64,000 bases of DNA from Bacillus gobiensis (GTDB taxonomy: Bacteria > Bacillota > Bacilli > Bacillales > Bacillaceae). The notes below the pieces were generated by a model. That model was not told the origin of the DNA and searched no databases. It saw only the letters and a program-made list of their open reading frames with translations. Both the position numbers and the translations under genes were made by a program. The stretch is taken from assembly GCF_001278705.1 (NCBI RefSeq), contig NZ_CP012600.1, forward strand, positions 4,127,417-4,191,416, written 5' to 3'. Positions 27,557 through 35,941 of this stretch are shown here, in pieces; the stretch's first letter is position 1, and every line of letters starts with the position of its first letter.

Positions 27557-28215
27557 CTGCGCATTATTTTTCGAGACAATGTATTCCCGATCCATTGCGC
27601 TAGCTGGACAAGCAAAATTAATATGACAACGGTAACCAGCATGACGCTGCCATCAAAACGTTGGTAGCCATAAGTCATGGCAACATGACCTAATCCACCG
27701 CCTCCGACTGTTCCGGCCATGGCAGAAAAATCTATTAAACCGATGGTTACAAAAGTTAATCCAAGGATAAGAGGCCCTAAAGCTTCAGGAATTAATACAG
27801 TAAAGATAATTTGAAGAGGGTTTGCTCCCATTGCCTTTGCTGCTTCAATTACGCCAGGATCAATGCTGATTAAATTATTCTCCACAATTCTTGCTATACC
27901 AAAAGATGCTGCGATGGTCATTGGGAAAATGGCTGCCCAAGTTCCGATAGTTGTCCCAATAATGGAGCGAGTTAGAGGGCTAATAGCAACAAGAAAAATA
28001 ATAAAAGGAATAGGCCTAATGATATTAATTAAAATGTTCAATGCCTGAAATAAAATTTTATTTTCTAATATATTTCCTTTTCTAGTGATAAAAAGCAATA
28101 AACCAATGATGATGCCAAGAATGGAACCAAATATTAAAGTCGCAATTACCATTAGAATCGTTTCTCCTGTTGATTCCACTATCCTTGGCCAAAATGTTGT
28201 CCAGTCCACTCTCAT
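27553..28215 (-). CDS. metI: Methionine ABC transporter permease
   Basis: 220 residues with five membrane segments. The permease coupling loop EAAKAMGANPLQIIFTVLIP (about residues 127-146) fits the EAA motif. RPIPFIIFLVAISPLTR is typical of MetI. Start and metN stop share one base (TAATG). It forms the membrane channel of the MetNIQ importer, and in B. subtilis the same gene is called metP. Confidence 0.95.
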   Translation of the reverse strand: MRVDWTTFWPRIVESTGETILMVIATLIFGSILGIIIGLLLFITRKGNILENKILFQALNILINIIRPIPFIIFLVAISPLTRSIIGTTIGTWAAIFPMTIAASFGIARIVENNLISIDPGVIEAAKAMGANPLQIIFTVLIPEALGPLILGLTFVTIGLIDFSAMAGTVGGGGLGHVAMTYGYQRFDGSVMLVTVVILILLVQLAQWIGNTLSRKIMRR

Positions 28216-29231
28216 TAAATGATCACCTCCTCTATTTCAACGGTTTCTTTTAACTCGGAAATTACATTGTCGATAGCTGCTTGATGCCCTTCAAATGATA
28301 CCAATAAGTTTCCGTAAAATTTTTCTTGAAGCTCTTTGATAGATCCATAAATAATATTTATGTCTATATCATGTTTTCTTGTAATCTGGGATAGAACGGG
28401 ATTGTTTGTTAATTCGCCGCTGAAAACAATCCGATATAAATTTTTCCCTCCATTTTCCTTCCATTGAGATAGTAATACTTCAGAAGGACGATCCTGCTGA
28501 ACAGATTGAATAAACCGTTTAGTTGTCAAATGCTGTGGTTTTGTGAAGGTATCAAAAACTGATCCTGTTTCAACAACTGTGCCATTTTCCATCACAGCAA
28601 CCCTATCACAGATGGATTGAATTACATGCATCTCATGTGTAATGAGCAAAATAGTGATCCCTAAACTCTTATTGACCCTTTTTAAAAGGCGGAGAATTTC
28701 TCCTGTTGTATCTGGGTCTAAAGCAGATGTAGCTTCATCACAAATTAGGATATCTGGAGAGGTGGCAAGGGCGCGCGCTATTCCTACCCTCTGTTTCTGC
28801 CCGCCAGATAACTGCTCCGGATAATCATTTGCTTTATCAGTTAAGCCTACAAACTGCAGCAGCTCTGTAACTCTAGCCTTTATTTCCTTTTTGGGGAACC
28901 CAGCAAGTTTAAGAGGATAAGCTATATTTCCAGCTACTGTCCGAGAGGAAAATAAATTAAAGTTTTGAAAAATCATGCCAATTCGTCTGCGGAGACTTCG
29001 AATCTCTTTTTGGGAAAGGCTAGATATGTCCTCTCCCTGAACCGTAATAGAACCGTTAGTGGGATTCTCCAACATATTAACAAGTCTCAATAGTGTGCTT
29101 TTTCCAGCGCCACTAAAACCTATAATTCCAAAAATTTCACCTTGAGAAATAGAGAGAGTAACGTCTTTTACTGCGTGAATTTCCCTTTTTCCTAATGTGA
29201 AAGTTTTTGCTACTTGCTTAAATTCAATCAA
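28215..29231 (-). CDS. metN: Methionine ABC transporter ATPase
   Basis: 338 residues. Walker A GFSGAGKSTLLRL, signature LSGGQKQRVGIARALA, Walker B ILICDEATSALDP and the H-loop His in LLITHEMHV are all present. A C-terminal NIL-type regulatory domain of about 80 residues follows (IYGSIKELQEKFYGNLLVSF), which in MetN senses intracellular methionine. I choose TTG 29231 as start because AAGGAG lies 8 nt before it; the GTG at 29240 overlaps that site. It is the first gene after the SAM-I riboswitch. Confidence 0.94.
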   Translation of the reverse strand: MIEFKQVAKTFTLGKREIHAVKDVTLSISQGEIFGIIGFSGAGKSTLLRLVNMLENPTNGSITVQGEDISSLSQKEIRSLRRRIGMIFQNFNLFSSRTVAGNIAYPLKLAGFPKKEIKARVTELLQFVGLTDKANDYPEQLSGGQKQRVGIARALATSPDILICDEATSALDPDTTGEILRLLKRVNKSLGITILLITHEMHVIQSICDRVAVMENGTVVETGSVFDTFTKPQHLTTKRFIQSVQQDRPSEVLLSQWKENGGKNLYRIVFSGELTNNPVLSQITRKHDIDINIIYGSIKELQEKFYGNLLVSFEGHQAAIDNVISELKETVEIEEVII

Positions 29232-29259
29232 TGCACACACTCCTTAAAAAAATTAGAAC

Positions 29260-29303
29260 AAAAAGCCCCACTATTTTCTTATTCAGAAGAAAATAGTGGG
29301 GCT
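29260..29303 (-). terminator. Expression-platform terminator of the SAM-I riboswitch
   Basis: On the minus strand AGCCCCACTATTTTCTT pairs with AAGAAAATAGTGGGGCT (a long perfect stem), followed by TTTTTG. Closing of this hairpin in the SAM-bound state would stop transcription ahead of metN. Confidence 0.92.
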
Positions 29304-29318
29304 CTCGGAAATAAGCTA

Positions 29319-29424
29319 CCTCATTCTCATCTTCCAATGCAGAAGCATTTGCAGGAATTGGCACGGTGTCATAAACCCGTTGCCGAGACTTCATTGGGCC
29401 TGTCCCTCAGTCTCTCTGGATAAG
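29319..29424 (-). ncRNA. SAM-I (S-box) riboswitch aptamer
   Basis: The minus strand carries the conserved S-box order: CTTATCCAGAGAG at the 5' end (29412-29424), GGGACAGGCCC, a GCAAC core in CGGCAACGGG, then CCGTGCCAATTCCTGCAAA and a 3' P1 strand with GAAGATGAGAATGAGG. It lies directly between a good promoter and the terminator hairpin. It turns the metN-metI-metQ-M20 operon off when S-adenosylmethionine is plentiful. Confidence 0.95.
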
Positions 29425-29463
29425 AAAAAATTAATATTAAGTTATTGGTTAGATTTGTTTACA

Positions 29464-29492
29464 AATATATTGTTATAATTAAAAAATGTCAA
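29464..29492 (-). promoter_or_regulatory. Promoter of the metNIQ operon
   Basis: On the minus strand TTGACA (29487-29492), 17-nt spacer, TATATT (29464-29469), about 40 nt before the S-box 5' strand. A sigma-A type promoter. Confidence 0.85.
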
Positions 29493-30232
29493 GGGTTTCT
29501 TTTCTATAAAATTTTAATGGGATTTTACTTTTGAAAGAATATCAGTTTATGTTTAAATTATATTGAAAAAATATAAAGTGTATTATTTATAAATAAAATA
29601 CGATATAATAATTATATCAATTTAATTATAAAGAGAGTAATGAATGATCAAAACCTATTAAATAGGGCGGAATTATATTGTAATAAAACCTTCTTTGTTT
29701 TGTTCATCAAAATAAAATTTATGAATTGTTGGGGTAGAGATTGGCATAGGGATGATGGAAGAACTTGTTAGTGAGAGTCAATCAGAGGATATTGAAAAAT
29801 TATCTATAACTGTAAAAATAAACATTGAAAAAACTGCACTGATCAATTTTTTCTCAATGTGTATCAACAAGGTTCGCTAATTCATACTTGACAGGTAAGG
29901 AAACTATGGATATTATAATGGCAGAATTTATCGATATCTTTCCGCTTAGCAAGTGCAGTCCGGACTGCAAAGCCAAATTGAACCTCTTAATTTAGTTTGT
30001 ATTTATGACTGTAGTGGTAGAAAAGTGGCAATTGTGGATGAAGTCAAGATTTCTTATATTTTTAGTCTGCTAGTATGGTTCAGTGTTAATCACCGTTAAC
30101 GATGAATAGATTACACAAATTGACAAGACAGAGAAAAATCATTTCTTGCTAAATAAGAATAAATATTGATTTATAAGAAAAGTTTTCTTTAATTTCTTCC
30201 AAATCCAAATAAATGGTCGACTGGATAACCAG
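29493..30232. other. Gene-poor region with decayed coding pieces
   Basis: About 740 nt with no intact gene. It is strongly AT-rich from 29493 to 29650. A GNAT-like fragment lies at 29740-29880. A further coding-like stretch on the plus strand, 29861-29995, translates to FANSYLTGKETMDII and then runs to a stop. It vaguely resembles the small frame at 34710-34871 ([19 protein letters not shown]). I do not recognise the parent family. Confidence 0.45.
29740..29880 (+). pseudogene. Remnant of a GNAT-like acetyltransferase
   Basis: Reading from 29740 gives IGIGMMEELVSESQSEDI followed by EKLSITVKINIEKTALINFF and a stop. The pattern (glycine-rich acetyl-CoA loop, helix, beta strand with LSITVKIN, then an N/E/K...NFF end) fits motif A and B of GNAT enzymes. 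No start or N-terminal half is intact; the frame upstream is closed by TGA at 29722. Confidence 0.45.
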
Positions 30233-30278
30233 AGACTCTTATCTTACGTAAAGACGTAAATTGATAAGAGTCTTTTTT
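30233..30278 (+). terminator. Strong hairpin terminator upstream of the sulfonate operon
   Basis: AGACTCTTATC and GATAAGAGTCT form an 11-bp stem, with an inner TTACGT/ACGTAA stem, then a six-T run. No intact gene precedes it, so it may be a leader attenuator of the downstream sulfonate operon. Confidence 0.8.
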
Positions 30279-30304
30279 ATTTTCTCTTAGAAGGAGTGTT
30301 TTTC

Positions 30305-30440
30305 TTGCTTAACAATACGAAGGTTAGTGAATCAATACTATGACCTGCTTCTAAAGGCGGATATTTTAGTTATTGGTGGGGCTCCCTCCGGAAATGGGGT
30401 CTGGTATATCCCTCCAGCGAACCCTAAATTTTATTTATAA
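30305..30440 (+). pseudogene. Remnant of a flavoprotein N-terminus before the sulfonate transporter
   Basis: AAGGAG (30290-30295) leads to a TTG-started frame LNNTKVSESIL that stops at 30343. A second frame from 30345 reads LLLKADILVIGGAPSGNGVW and ends at 30440. Joined, this gives the usual N-terminus of FAD-dependent AprA/succinate-dehydrogenase-like flavoproteins (short lead, then the ADxLVIGGGPAG dinucleotide motif). Such genes often sit beside ssu/tau-type operons in Bacillaceae. All of the enzyme body is missing, so a deletion fused its 5' end to the permease gene. Confidence 0.55.
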
Positions 30441-30453
30441 AGGAAGATGTCAA

Positions 30454-31245
30454 ATGGAGAACAGTCATACGTATGGAAAGCACAATTTGATAGTGAAAGG
30501 CATTTCCTTAGCCAGTGTAATCATTTTATTCATTGTGTGGACAATCATTACAAATTTGAAGTGGGTAGATCCATTTTTTATTCCTACACCACAGGCTGTA
30601 TGGGCTTCATTTATTGAACTTTTCACACAAGGGTATAAAGGAGCTTCGCTGCTTTCTCATATTTCTAATAGTATGTATCGTCTCTTTTCCGCGCTGTTTC
30701 TTGCATTCTTAATAGCTGTCCCACTAGGGCTATTATGCGGATATTCAAAATATATACGTGCTGTTTTTGATCCGATTATTGAATTTTATCGTCCTCTGCC
30801 GCCACTTGCATATTATGCAATTCTAGTATTATGGCTTGGTATCGACGATAAGTCAAAAATTGCTTTATTGTTTTTAAGCGCTTTTGCACCATTATTTATC
30901 ACCATAGTATCAAGTGTCCAAAAATTACCTAGTGATCGTATCAATGCGGCGCTTTCTCTTGGGGGAACAAAAAGCAAAGTATTATGGCATATCATCTTGC
31001 CCTCTTGTCTGCCTGATATTATTACAGGATTACGGACAGCCATTGGTATAACGTATGCAACACTTGTTGCGGCTGAAATGGTTGCGGCAACAAGTGGAAT
31101 TGGCTGGATGGTTCTTGATGCGAGTAAATACTTACGAAGTGACATTGTTTTTGCGGGCATCATCCTAATGGGGGCGATTGCGATTATCTTAGACAGTTTG
31201 ATTCGTCTTTATCAGCGTAGTCGTTTTTCATGGGTAGGAAAATAA
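30454..31245 (+). CDS. ssuC: Sulfonate/taurine-type ABC transporter permease
   Basis: 263 residues from ATG 30454 (AAAGGAAG upstream); the in-frame extension to 30373 runs through the flavoprotein remnant and is not used. Six hydrophobic segments. The permease EAA loop is INAALSLGGTKSKVLWHIIL (about residue 170-190), and FYRPLPPLAYYAILVLWLGI is typical of the SsuC/TauC/NrtB family. It is the first gene of the ABC set, followed 21 nt later by the binding protein. The substrate may be an alkanesulfonate or taurine; ssuC is used for the family, not as proof of substrate. Confidence 0.88.
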   Translation: MENSHTYGKHNLIVKGISLASVIILFIVWTIITNLKWVDPFFIPTPQAVWASFIELFTQGYKGASLLSHISNSMYRLFSALFLAFLIAVPLGLLCGYSKYIRAVFDPIIEFYRPLPPLAYYAILVLWLGIDDKSKIALLFLSAFAPLFITIVSSVQKLPSDRINAALSLGGTKSKVLWHIILPSCLPDIITGLRTAIGITYATLVAAEMVAATSGIGWMVLDASKYLRSDIVFAGIILMGAIAIILDSLIRLYQRSRFSWVGK

Positions 31246-31266
31246 ATAGAAAAGAAGGAATATAAA

Positions 31267-32301
31267 ATGAACCTATTAAAAAGAAATGTTTTGTTAATCA
31301 TCCTGTTAGCTTTTACAGTTAGTGCGGCTTGTTCAAATCAAGTTTCATCTAATTCAGCGTCAGAAAATAAATCAACATCTTCATCCGAAAATGTACCAGA
31401 AAAAATTGTTATTGGATATCAAGCATCACCAAGCGGAGAGTTGCTTGCAAAGGCGCTCGGACTGCTTGAAAAAAAATATCCCGACACCAAGGTTGAATGG
31501 GTGAAGTTTGATGCTGGACGTGATGTTAATAATGCGATCGCAAGCGGAAGCATTAACTTTGGAACTGTTGGAACACCGCCAACCTCTATTGGTATTGCGA
31601 ATAAACTCCCGTACAGTGTGTATAACTTGCACGACATAATTGGAGAGAGTGAAGCTCTTGTCGTAAAGGATGATACCGGAATTCAGTCATTACATGATTT
31701 GAAGGGGAAGAAAATTGCAACAACTTTCAGTTCTACTTCTCATTATAGTTTGCTTGGTGCATTGAAAGAAGAAGGACTTGATCCTGTAAAAGAAAACATT
31801 ACGATTTTAGACATGACCCCGCCTGATATTTATGCCGCATGGCAGCGTGGAGAAATCGATGGAGCCTATTTATGGCAGCCAATGCTGGAAAAATTAAATC
31901 AAGACAAAGGAAAGGTCATTGTGAACTCAAAAGAGCTTGCAGAAAAAGGAGTGTTAACTGCAGAACTAGGTTACGTGCATAATGATTTTGCTAAGAAATA
32001 TCCGGAAGTTGTCAAGGACTACGTAAGCGTATTGGATGAGGCGGTTAAATATTATCGTGATAAGCCGAAAGAATCTGCTGATTTGCTTTCGAAAGAACTT
32101 GGATTGTCGCCAGAGGAAAGTTTAAAAACAATGAAACAACTTATCTGGCTTGACGCATCTCAGCAAAAAGAATACTTCTCAGGACCCTTAGCTGAAACGT
32201 TAAAAGAAACAGCCGATTTTCTTGTAGAACAAAAATCCATTTCAAGTGCACCCGATTTAGAAGTATATCAAAAATCACTATTGAAAGAAATTCATGAATA
32301 A
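31267..32301 (+). CDS. ssuA: Sulfonate/taurine-type ABC transporter binding lipoprotein
   Basis: 344 residues. The lipoprotein signal NVLLIILLAFTVSAACSNQV has its lipobox Cys near residue 22. The SsuA/TauA/NrtA-like ligand domain follows: IVIGYQASPSGELLAKALGL, ASGSINFGTVGTPPTSIGIA and TPPDIYAAWQRGEIDGAYLW. It delivers the substrate to SsuC. The gene lies in the order permease, binding protein, ATPase, TauD-like enzyme. The last two match a sulfonate importer with its own dioxygenase; taurine would fit best because of the TauD neighbour. Confidence 0.88.
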   Translation: MNLLKRNVLLIILLAFTVSAACSNQVSSNSASENKSTSSSENVPEKIVIGYQASPSGELLAKALGLLEKKYPDTKVEWVKFDAGRDVNNAIASGSINFGTVGTPPTSIGIANKLPYSVYNLHDIIGESEALVVKDDTGIQSLHDLKGKKIATTFSSTSHYSLLGALKEEGLDPVKENITILDMTPPDIYAAWQRGEIDGAYLWQPMLEKLNQDKGKVIVNSKELAEKGVLTAELGYVHNDFAKKYPEVVKDYVSVLDEAVKYYRDKPKESADLLSKELGLSPEESLKTMKQLIWLDASQQKEYFSGPLAETLKETADFLVEQKSISSAPDLEVYQKSLLKEIHE

Positions 32302-32322
32302 AGTGAAACGGATGGTGAAGAT

Positions 32323-33150
32323 ATGAGCGGAGTCACAGCAACAACTTCTCCACATGAAAATGAAGTCAATCATCTGAAAAGAAAAGTAATTGAATTAAAA
32401 GAAATCTCTCTACAGTTTTCATCAAATCGAGCAGTACAACCTGTATTGGGAAATATCAATTTAGATTTGCACCAAGATGAGTTTGTCTGCATTCTCGGAC
32501 CATCGGGATGCGGAAAATCAACATTATTAAATATTCTAGCAGGCTTTCAGAAACCAACAACCGGTCAAAGGTTTATAAATGGAGAAAAATATTCAAAACC
32601 GAATGCTGACATTGGGGTTGTTTTTCAACACCCAAATTTATTTCCATGGTTAACGATTCAAAACAATGTAGGCTTTGGTTTAAAAATGAAAGGTATGTCA
32701 AAAAAGGATAAAGAACGAATTATTGCTCATTACTTACAACTTGTCCAACTTGAATCATCTGCAGATCTACTTCCCCACCAGCTTTCAGGAGGGATGAAAC
32801 AGCGAGCTGCCATTGCTAGAACATTAGCTGCAGAACCTAAAGCTATTTTAATGGATGAGCCATTTAGTGCACTTGATACATTAACGAAAGAAACAATGCA
32901 AAATCATCTATTGACCATTTGGAAAAAAACAAAGAAAAGTATATTTTTTATTACGCATGATGTCGAAGAGGCGCTTCTTCTTGGAACGAGAATTTTGGTT
33001 ATGTATCCTGCACCTGGAAGGATAGCGATTGATATTGCGAATCCATTAATAAAGCAAAATCAATCGAATTCAGAGTTGAAAAATACGAAAGAATTTCTGG
33101 ATTTGCGTACGTATTTAGTTTCCGTCATTAAAAAAGCTAAGGAGGAGTGA
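32323..33150 (+). CDS. ssuB: Sulfonate/taurine-type ABC transporter ATPase
   Basis: 275 residues. Walker A GPSGCGKSTLLNILAG, Q-loop VVFQHPNLFPWLTI, signature LSGGMKQRAAIARTLA, Walker B AILMDEPFSALD and H-loop FFITHDVEEAL are all seen. The sequence is of the SsuB/TauB/NrtD group. An N-terminal extension of about 25 residues before the ABC domain is charged and has no recognised role. The ribosome site is weak (GGTGAAG). Confidence 0.92.
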   Translation: MSGVTATTSPHENEVNHLKRKVIELKEISLQFSSNRAVQPVLGNINLDLHQDEFVCILGPSGCGKSTLLNILAGFQKPTTGQRFINGEKYSKPNADIGVVFQHPNLFPWLTIQNNVGFGLKMKGMSKKDKERIIAHYLQLVQLESSADLLPHQLSGGMKQRAAIARTLAAEPKAILMDEPFSALDTLTKETMQNHLLTIWKKTKKSIFFITHDVEEALLLGTRILVMYPAPGRIAIDIANPLIKQNQSNSELKNTKEFLDLRTYLVSVIKKAKEE

Positions 33151-33156
33151 GTAAAG

Positions 33157-34089
33157 ATGTCAAAAGAGTTAACGAATTATCCTAGACCACTTCATTTTGA
33201 AGGACGTACAGATAAGGAAGGACCACGCATAATACGGCGCGGAACAAATGCTGAGAATGGGTATAACTATACTAATTTTCGCGTCAAACCTTTAACCCCT
33301 ATTATCGGTGCGGAAATTGAAGGAGTGGATTTAACAAAATCTCCAACAGAAGAGTTAAGAGATGAATTAAATCAAGCATTGCTAGATTGGAAGGTTATTT
33401 TCTTCCGTAATCAGCCGATTACAAGTGACCAGCAACTGGAATTGGGACGTTTATGGGGAGAGCTTGAAGTCCATCCTTTTTACTCAGTTCCAAAAGACCG
33501 ATCAAATCATGTGATTCAGTTTGCTCGAAATCATAAACAAAGCGGCCACGAAAATATTTGGCACGCTGATGTAACTTTTCGTGAAAAACCAGCTAAAGCA
33601 TCTATTTTACGGTTAATTGATGTACCGCCCGTTGGTGGCGACACCTTGTGGGCAGATATGGGTGCTGCATACGATAACTTACCCGAGGAAGTAAAAAAGA
33701 AGATTGATGGATTGCAAGCTTTACATGATTTTACTCCTTCATTCAGTCATTTATTGAGCCCTGAGGAATTACGTGAAAAACAGTCAGAGTTCCCTGCAGT
33801 TGCACACCCGGTGGTCCGTACTCATCCGGAAACAGGACAAAAGCTTTTATTCGTTAATCCTTCTTTTACAACGAGAATAATAGGTTTAGAAGAACAGGAA
33901 AGTGAAGAGCTTCTTCGTTATTTATTTCTTCAAACGCACGTTCCTGAATATCAAGTGCGCTTTAAGTGGGAGCCTAACTCTATTGCTTTCTGGGATAATC
34001 GAGCTACGCAGCATTATGCTGTTTCTGATTATTTTCCACATAATAGAAAAGCTGAGAGGGTAACGATTGCCGGTGATCAGCCGTTTTGA
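33157..34089 (+). CDS. tauD: TauD/TfdA-family alpha-ketoglutarate-dependent dioxygenase
   Basis: 310 residues. The 2-His-1-Asp iron site is visible: WHADVTFREKPAKASIL with His-x-Asp near residue 136, and the distal His in DNRATQHYAVSDY near 290, followed by the Arg that binds 2-oxoglutarate (AERVTIAGD). It oxidises taurine or related sulfonates with O2 and 2-oxoglutarate, releasing sulfite. It is placed directly behind the sulfonate importer with an AAGGAGGAG site. The exact sulfonate is unproven; other TauD-family members act on sulfate esters or herbicides. Confidence 0.87.
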   Translation: MSKELTNYPRPLHFEGRTDKEGPRIIRRGTNAENGYNYTNFRVKPLTPIIGAEIEGVDLTKSPTEELRDELNQALLDWKVIFFRNQPITSDQQLELGRLWGELEVHPFYSVPKDRSNHVIQFARNHKQSGHENIWHADVTFREKPAKASILRLIDVPPVGGDTLWADMGAAYDNLPEEVKKKIDGLQALHDFTPSFSHLLSPEELREKQSEFPAVAHPVVRTHPETGQKLLFVNPSFTTRIIGLEEQESEELLRYLFLQTHVPEYQVRFKWEPNSIAFWDNRATQHYAVSDYFPHNRKAERVTIAGDQPF

Positions 34090-34158
34090 TGGACAAGTCA
34101 AGCATTGACGTTTCATTTATTCTTTATCAGTTCAATGAATGTATAAGGAGAAAAGTAG

Positions 34159-34497
34159 ATGAGCTGGATTTATTTAATCTTAGGTATTTTTGCTGAAATT
34201 ATTGGCACAACGTCAATGAAGTTTTCTGTTGGTTTCACAAAATTGATTCCATCTTTTTCAATTTTTATATTTTACGGGCTCAGTCTAACACTTGTAACGT
34301 TATCACTTGAAAAAATTGATGTGAGTGTAGCCTATTCGATCTGGTCTGGTGTTGGAACAGCTATAATTGCTGTGATTGGAATAATCTACTTTAAAGAACC
34401 TCTTTCCACGATAAAAATCTTATCAATCCTGCTCATTATTGCGGGTGTCATTGGGCTAAATTTAGATGGAAACCTTATGAAGAACGGCCAACAGTAG
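34159..34497 (+). CDS. Small multidrug resistance (SMR) family transporter
   Basis: 112 residues with four membrane helices. The essential proton-coupling Glu sits in helix 1 (GIFAEIIGTTSMKFSVGFT, at residue 12). LSLEKIDVSVAYSIWSGVGT in helix 3 is the SMR signature. Members act as dimers, often as pairs with a second SMR gene. Here only one is present, so it could be a homodimer of the EmrE or Gdx (guanidinium) type. The adjacent sulfonate genes suggest no direct link. AAGGAG precedes the start and a terminator follows. Confidence 0.93.
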   Translation: MSWIYLILGIFAEIIGTTSMKFSVGFTKLIPSFSIFIFYGLSLTLVTLSLEKIDVSVAYSIWSGVGTAIIAVIGIIYFKEPLSTIKILSILLIIAGVIGLNLDGNLMKNGQQ

Positions 34498-34572
34498 CTT
34501 TATCTGTCAATATAAATAAATTGCATTTTAAAATGATGAAGAAACTCTGTTTAAATAACCGGTATTATTTAT

Positions 34573-34598
34573 AAAACCCTTTTTATTTAGGGTTTTTT
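34573..34598 (+). terminator. Terminator after the SMR gene
   Basis: AAAACCCT and AGGGTTTT form an 8-bp stem followed by a T run. Confidence 0.8.
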
Positions 34599-34602
34599 CT
34601 GT

Positions 34603-34710
34603 TCATTGAATACCTCGATCTGTGTAGGATACGTCAAATGTTTGCTTGATCCATTCACGAACTAAGAAGGACGTCCAATTCATTTCGGCAGGAAAACCAA
34701 CGTCGGAACA
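34603..34710 (-). pseudogene. Remnant of an IS630-like transposase (N-terminal HTH part)
   Basis: On the minus strand the frame reads FPAEMNWTSFLVREWIKQTF followed by DVSYTDRGIQ and a stop. The pattern (W-T...LV..WI...F.V.Y..RG) matches the winged-helix region that precedes the DDE domain in IS630-family transposases. Everything after it is missing, and no terminal inverted repeats or TA duplication could be made out. Confidence 0.55.
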
Positions 34711-34871
34711 TGGTTATCTTTAAGGAAGGTATTTTTCATCATATTCGTTTGTTACCTAATACCCATAAATTTAAAGCAAACTATAAAACCGAGTTGACAG
34801 GTAAGAAAAGTTTGAATATTATTGATATATCTCATGAAGAGTTAAAATTTAAGATTTTCCAGAAAAAATAA
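34710..34871 (+). CDS. Doubtful 53-aa open frame before the sulfate-binding gene
   Basis: ATG 34710 to TAA 34871, with no good ribosome site. The translation is basic and contains [20 protein letters not shown]. It may be the 3' remnant of a lost gene. A related string occurs at 29861-29995. The family is not recognised. Confidence 0.25.
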   Translation: MVIFKEGIFHHIRLLPNTHKFKANYKTELTGKKSLNIIDISHEELKFKIFQKK

Positions 34872-34891
34872 GAATTGTAGGGGGAAATACT

Positions 34892-35938
34892 ATGAAACTT
34901 TTTAAAACTTTAACTATCGGATTGACTGCAATCTTTTTGGCTGCGGGATGCTCTTCGGGTAATACATCCTCTGAAAGTGAGAGCAAAGATCAACCGGTAG
35001 AATTGCTTAACGTATCCTATGATCCTACACGAGAGCTTTACCAGGAGTACAATAAAGAGTTTCAGGATCATTGGAAAAAAGAGACAGGTCAGACAGTTAC
35101 GTTTCAGCAATCTCATGGAGGTTCAGGGAAACAGGGACGATCGATTATCGATGGACTGGAGGCGGATGTCGCAACACTGGCTCTTGCTTACGATATTGAT
35201 AGCATTGCAGGTGCGGGTTTGATTGATGAAGGGTGGCAGAAGGAGCTTCCTGATAATTCATCACCTTATACTTCAACAATTGTGTTTCTCGTAAAGAAAG
35301 ACAATCCGAAGAATATCAAAAGCTGGAATGATTTAATCCGTGATGATGTTTCAGTGATTACGCCAAATCCGAAAACCTCGGGAGGTGCACGCTGGAATTA
35401 CTTAGCTGCTTGGGATTATGCGGATAAGAAATATAACGGTGACGAAAACAAGATCAAACAATACATGAAAGAGTTGTTCCAAAATGTAGAAGTCCTTGAC
35501 TCAGGGGCAAGGGGGGCAACCACTACGTTTGTAGAACGAGGAATCGGTGATGTCCTGCTGGCTTGGGAAAACGAAGCGTACTTATCTATAAATGAACTTG
35601 GAAAAGATCAATTTGAAATCGTTTATCCAGAAAGCAGTATTCTTGCTGAGCCATCAGTTGCCATTGTTGACAAGGTGGCAAAACGAAAAGGCACAGAGAA
35701 AGTAGCTAAAGCGTATTTGGAACACTTATATTCCGATGAAGGGCAAAAAATAGCTGCCAAAAATTATTACCGCCCTCGAAATGAAGACATTCGTAAAGAA
35801 TATAGCAAGACATTTCCTGATATTGATCTTGTAACGATTGATGATGAAAAATTCGGAGGCTGGAAAAAAGCTCAGGAAACACATTTCAGTGACGGCGGGA
35901 CATTCGATCAGATTTACTCAGGTAAAAAGGGGGAGTAA
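34892..35938 (+). CDS. cysP: Sulfate ABC transporter substrate-binding lipoprotein
   Basis: 348 residues. The signal peptide with lipobox [19 protein letters not shown] (Cys near residue 20) is typical of Gram-positive Sbp. The sulfate-binding protein signatures [37 protein letters not shown] and [16 protein letters not shown] are present. It binds sulfate (or thiosulfate) and delivers it to CysT/CysW. GGGGG lies before the start. It is the first gene of a four-gene operon that ends with cysA. Confidence 0.95.
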   Translation: MKLFKTLTIGLTAIFLAAGCSSGNTSSESESKDQPVELLNVSYDPTRELYQEYNKEFQDHWKKETGQTVTFQQSHGGSGKQGRSIIDGLEADVATLALAYDIDSIAGAGLIDEGWQKELPDNSSPYTSTIVFLVKKDNPKNIKSWNDLIRDDVSVITPNPKTSGGARWNYLAAWDYADKKYNGDENKIKQYMKELFQNVEVLDSGARGATTTFVERGIGDVLLAWENEAYLSINELGKDQFEIVYPESSILAEPSVAIVDKVAKRKGTEKVAKAYLEHLYSDEGQKIAAKNYYRPRNEDIRKEYSKTFPDIDLVTIDDEKFGGWKKAQETHFSDGGTFDQIYSGKKGE

Positions 35939-35941
35939 ACG

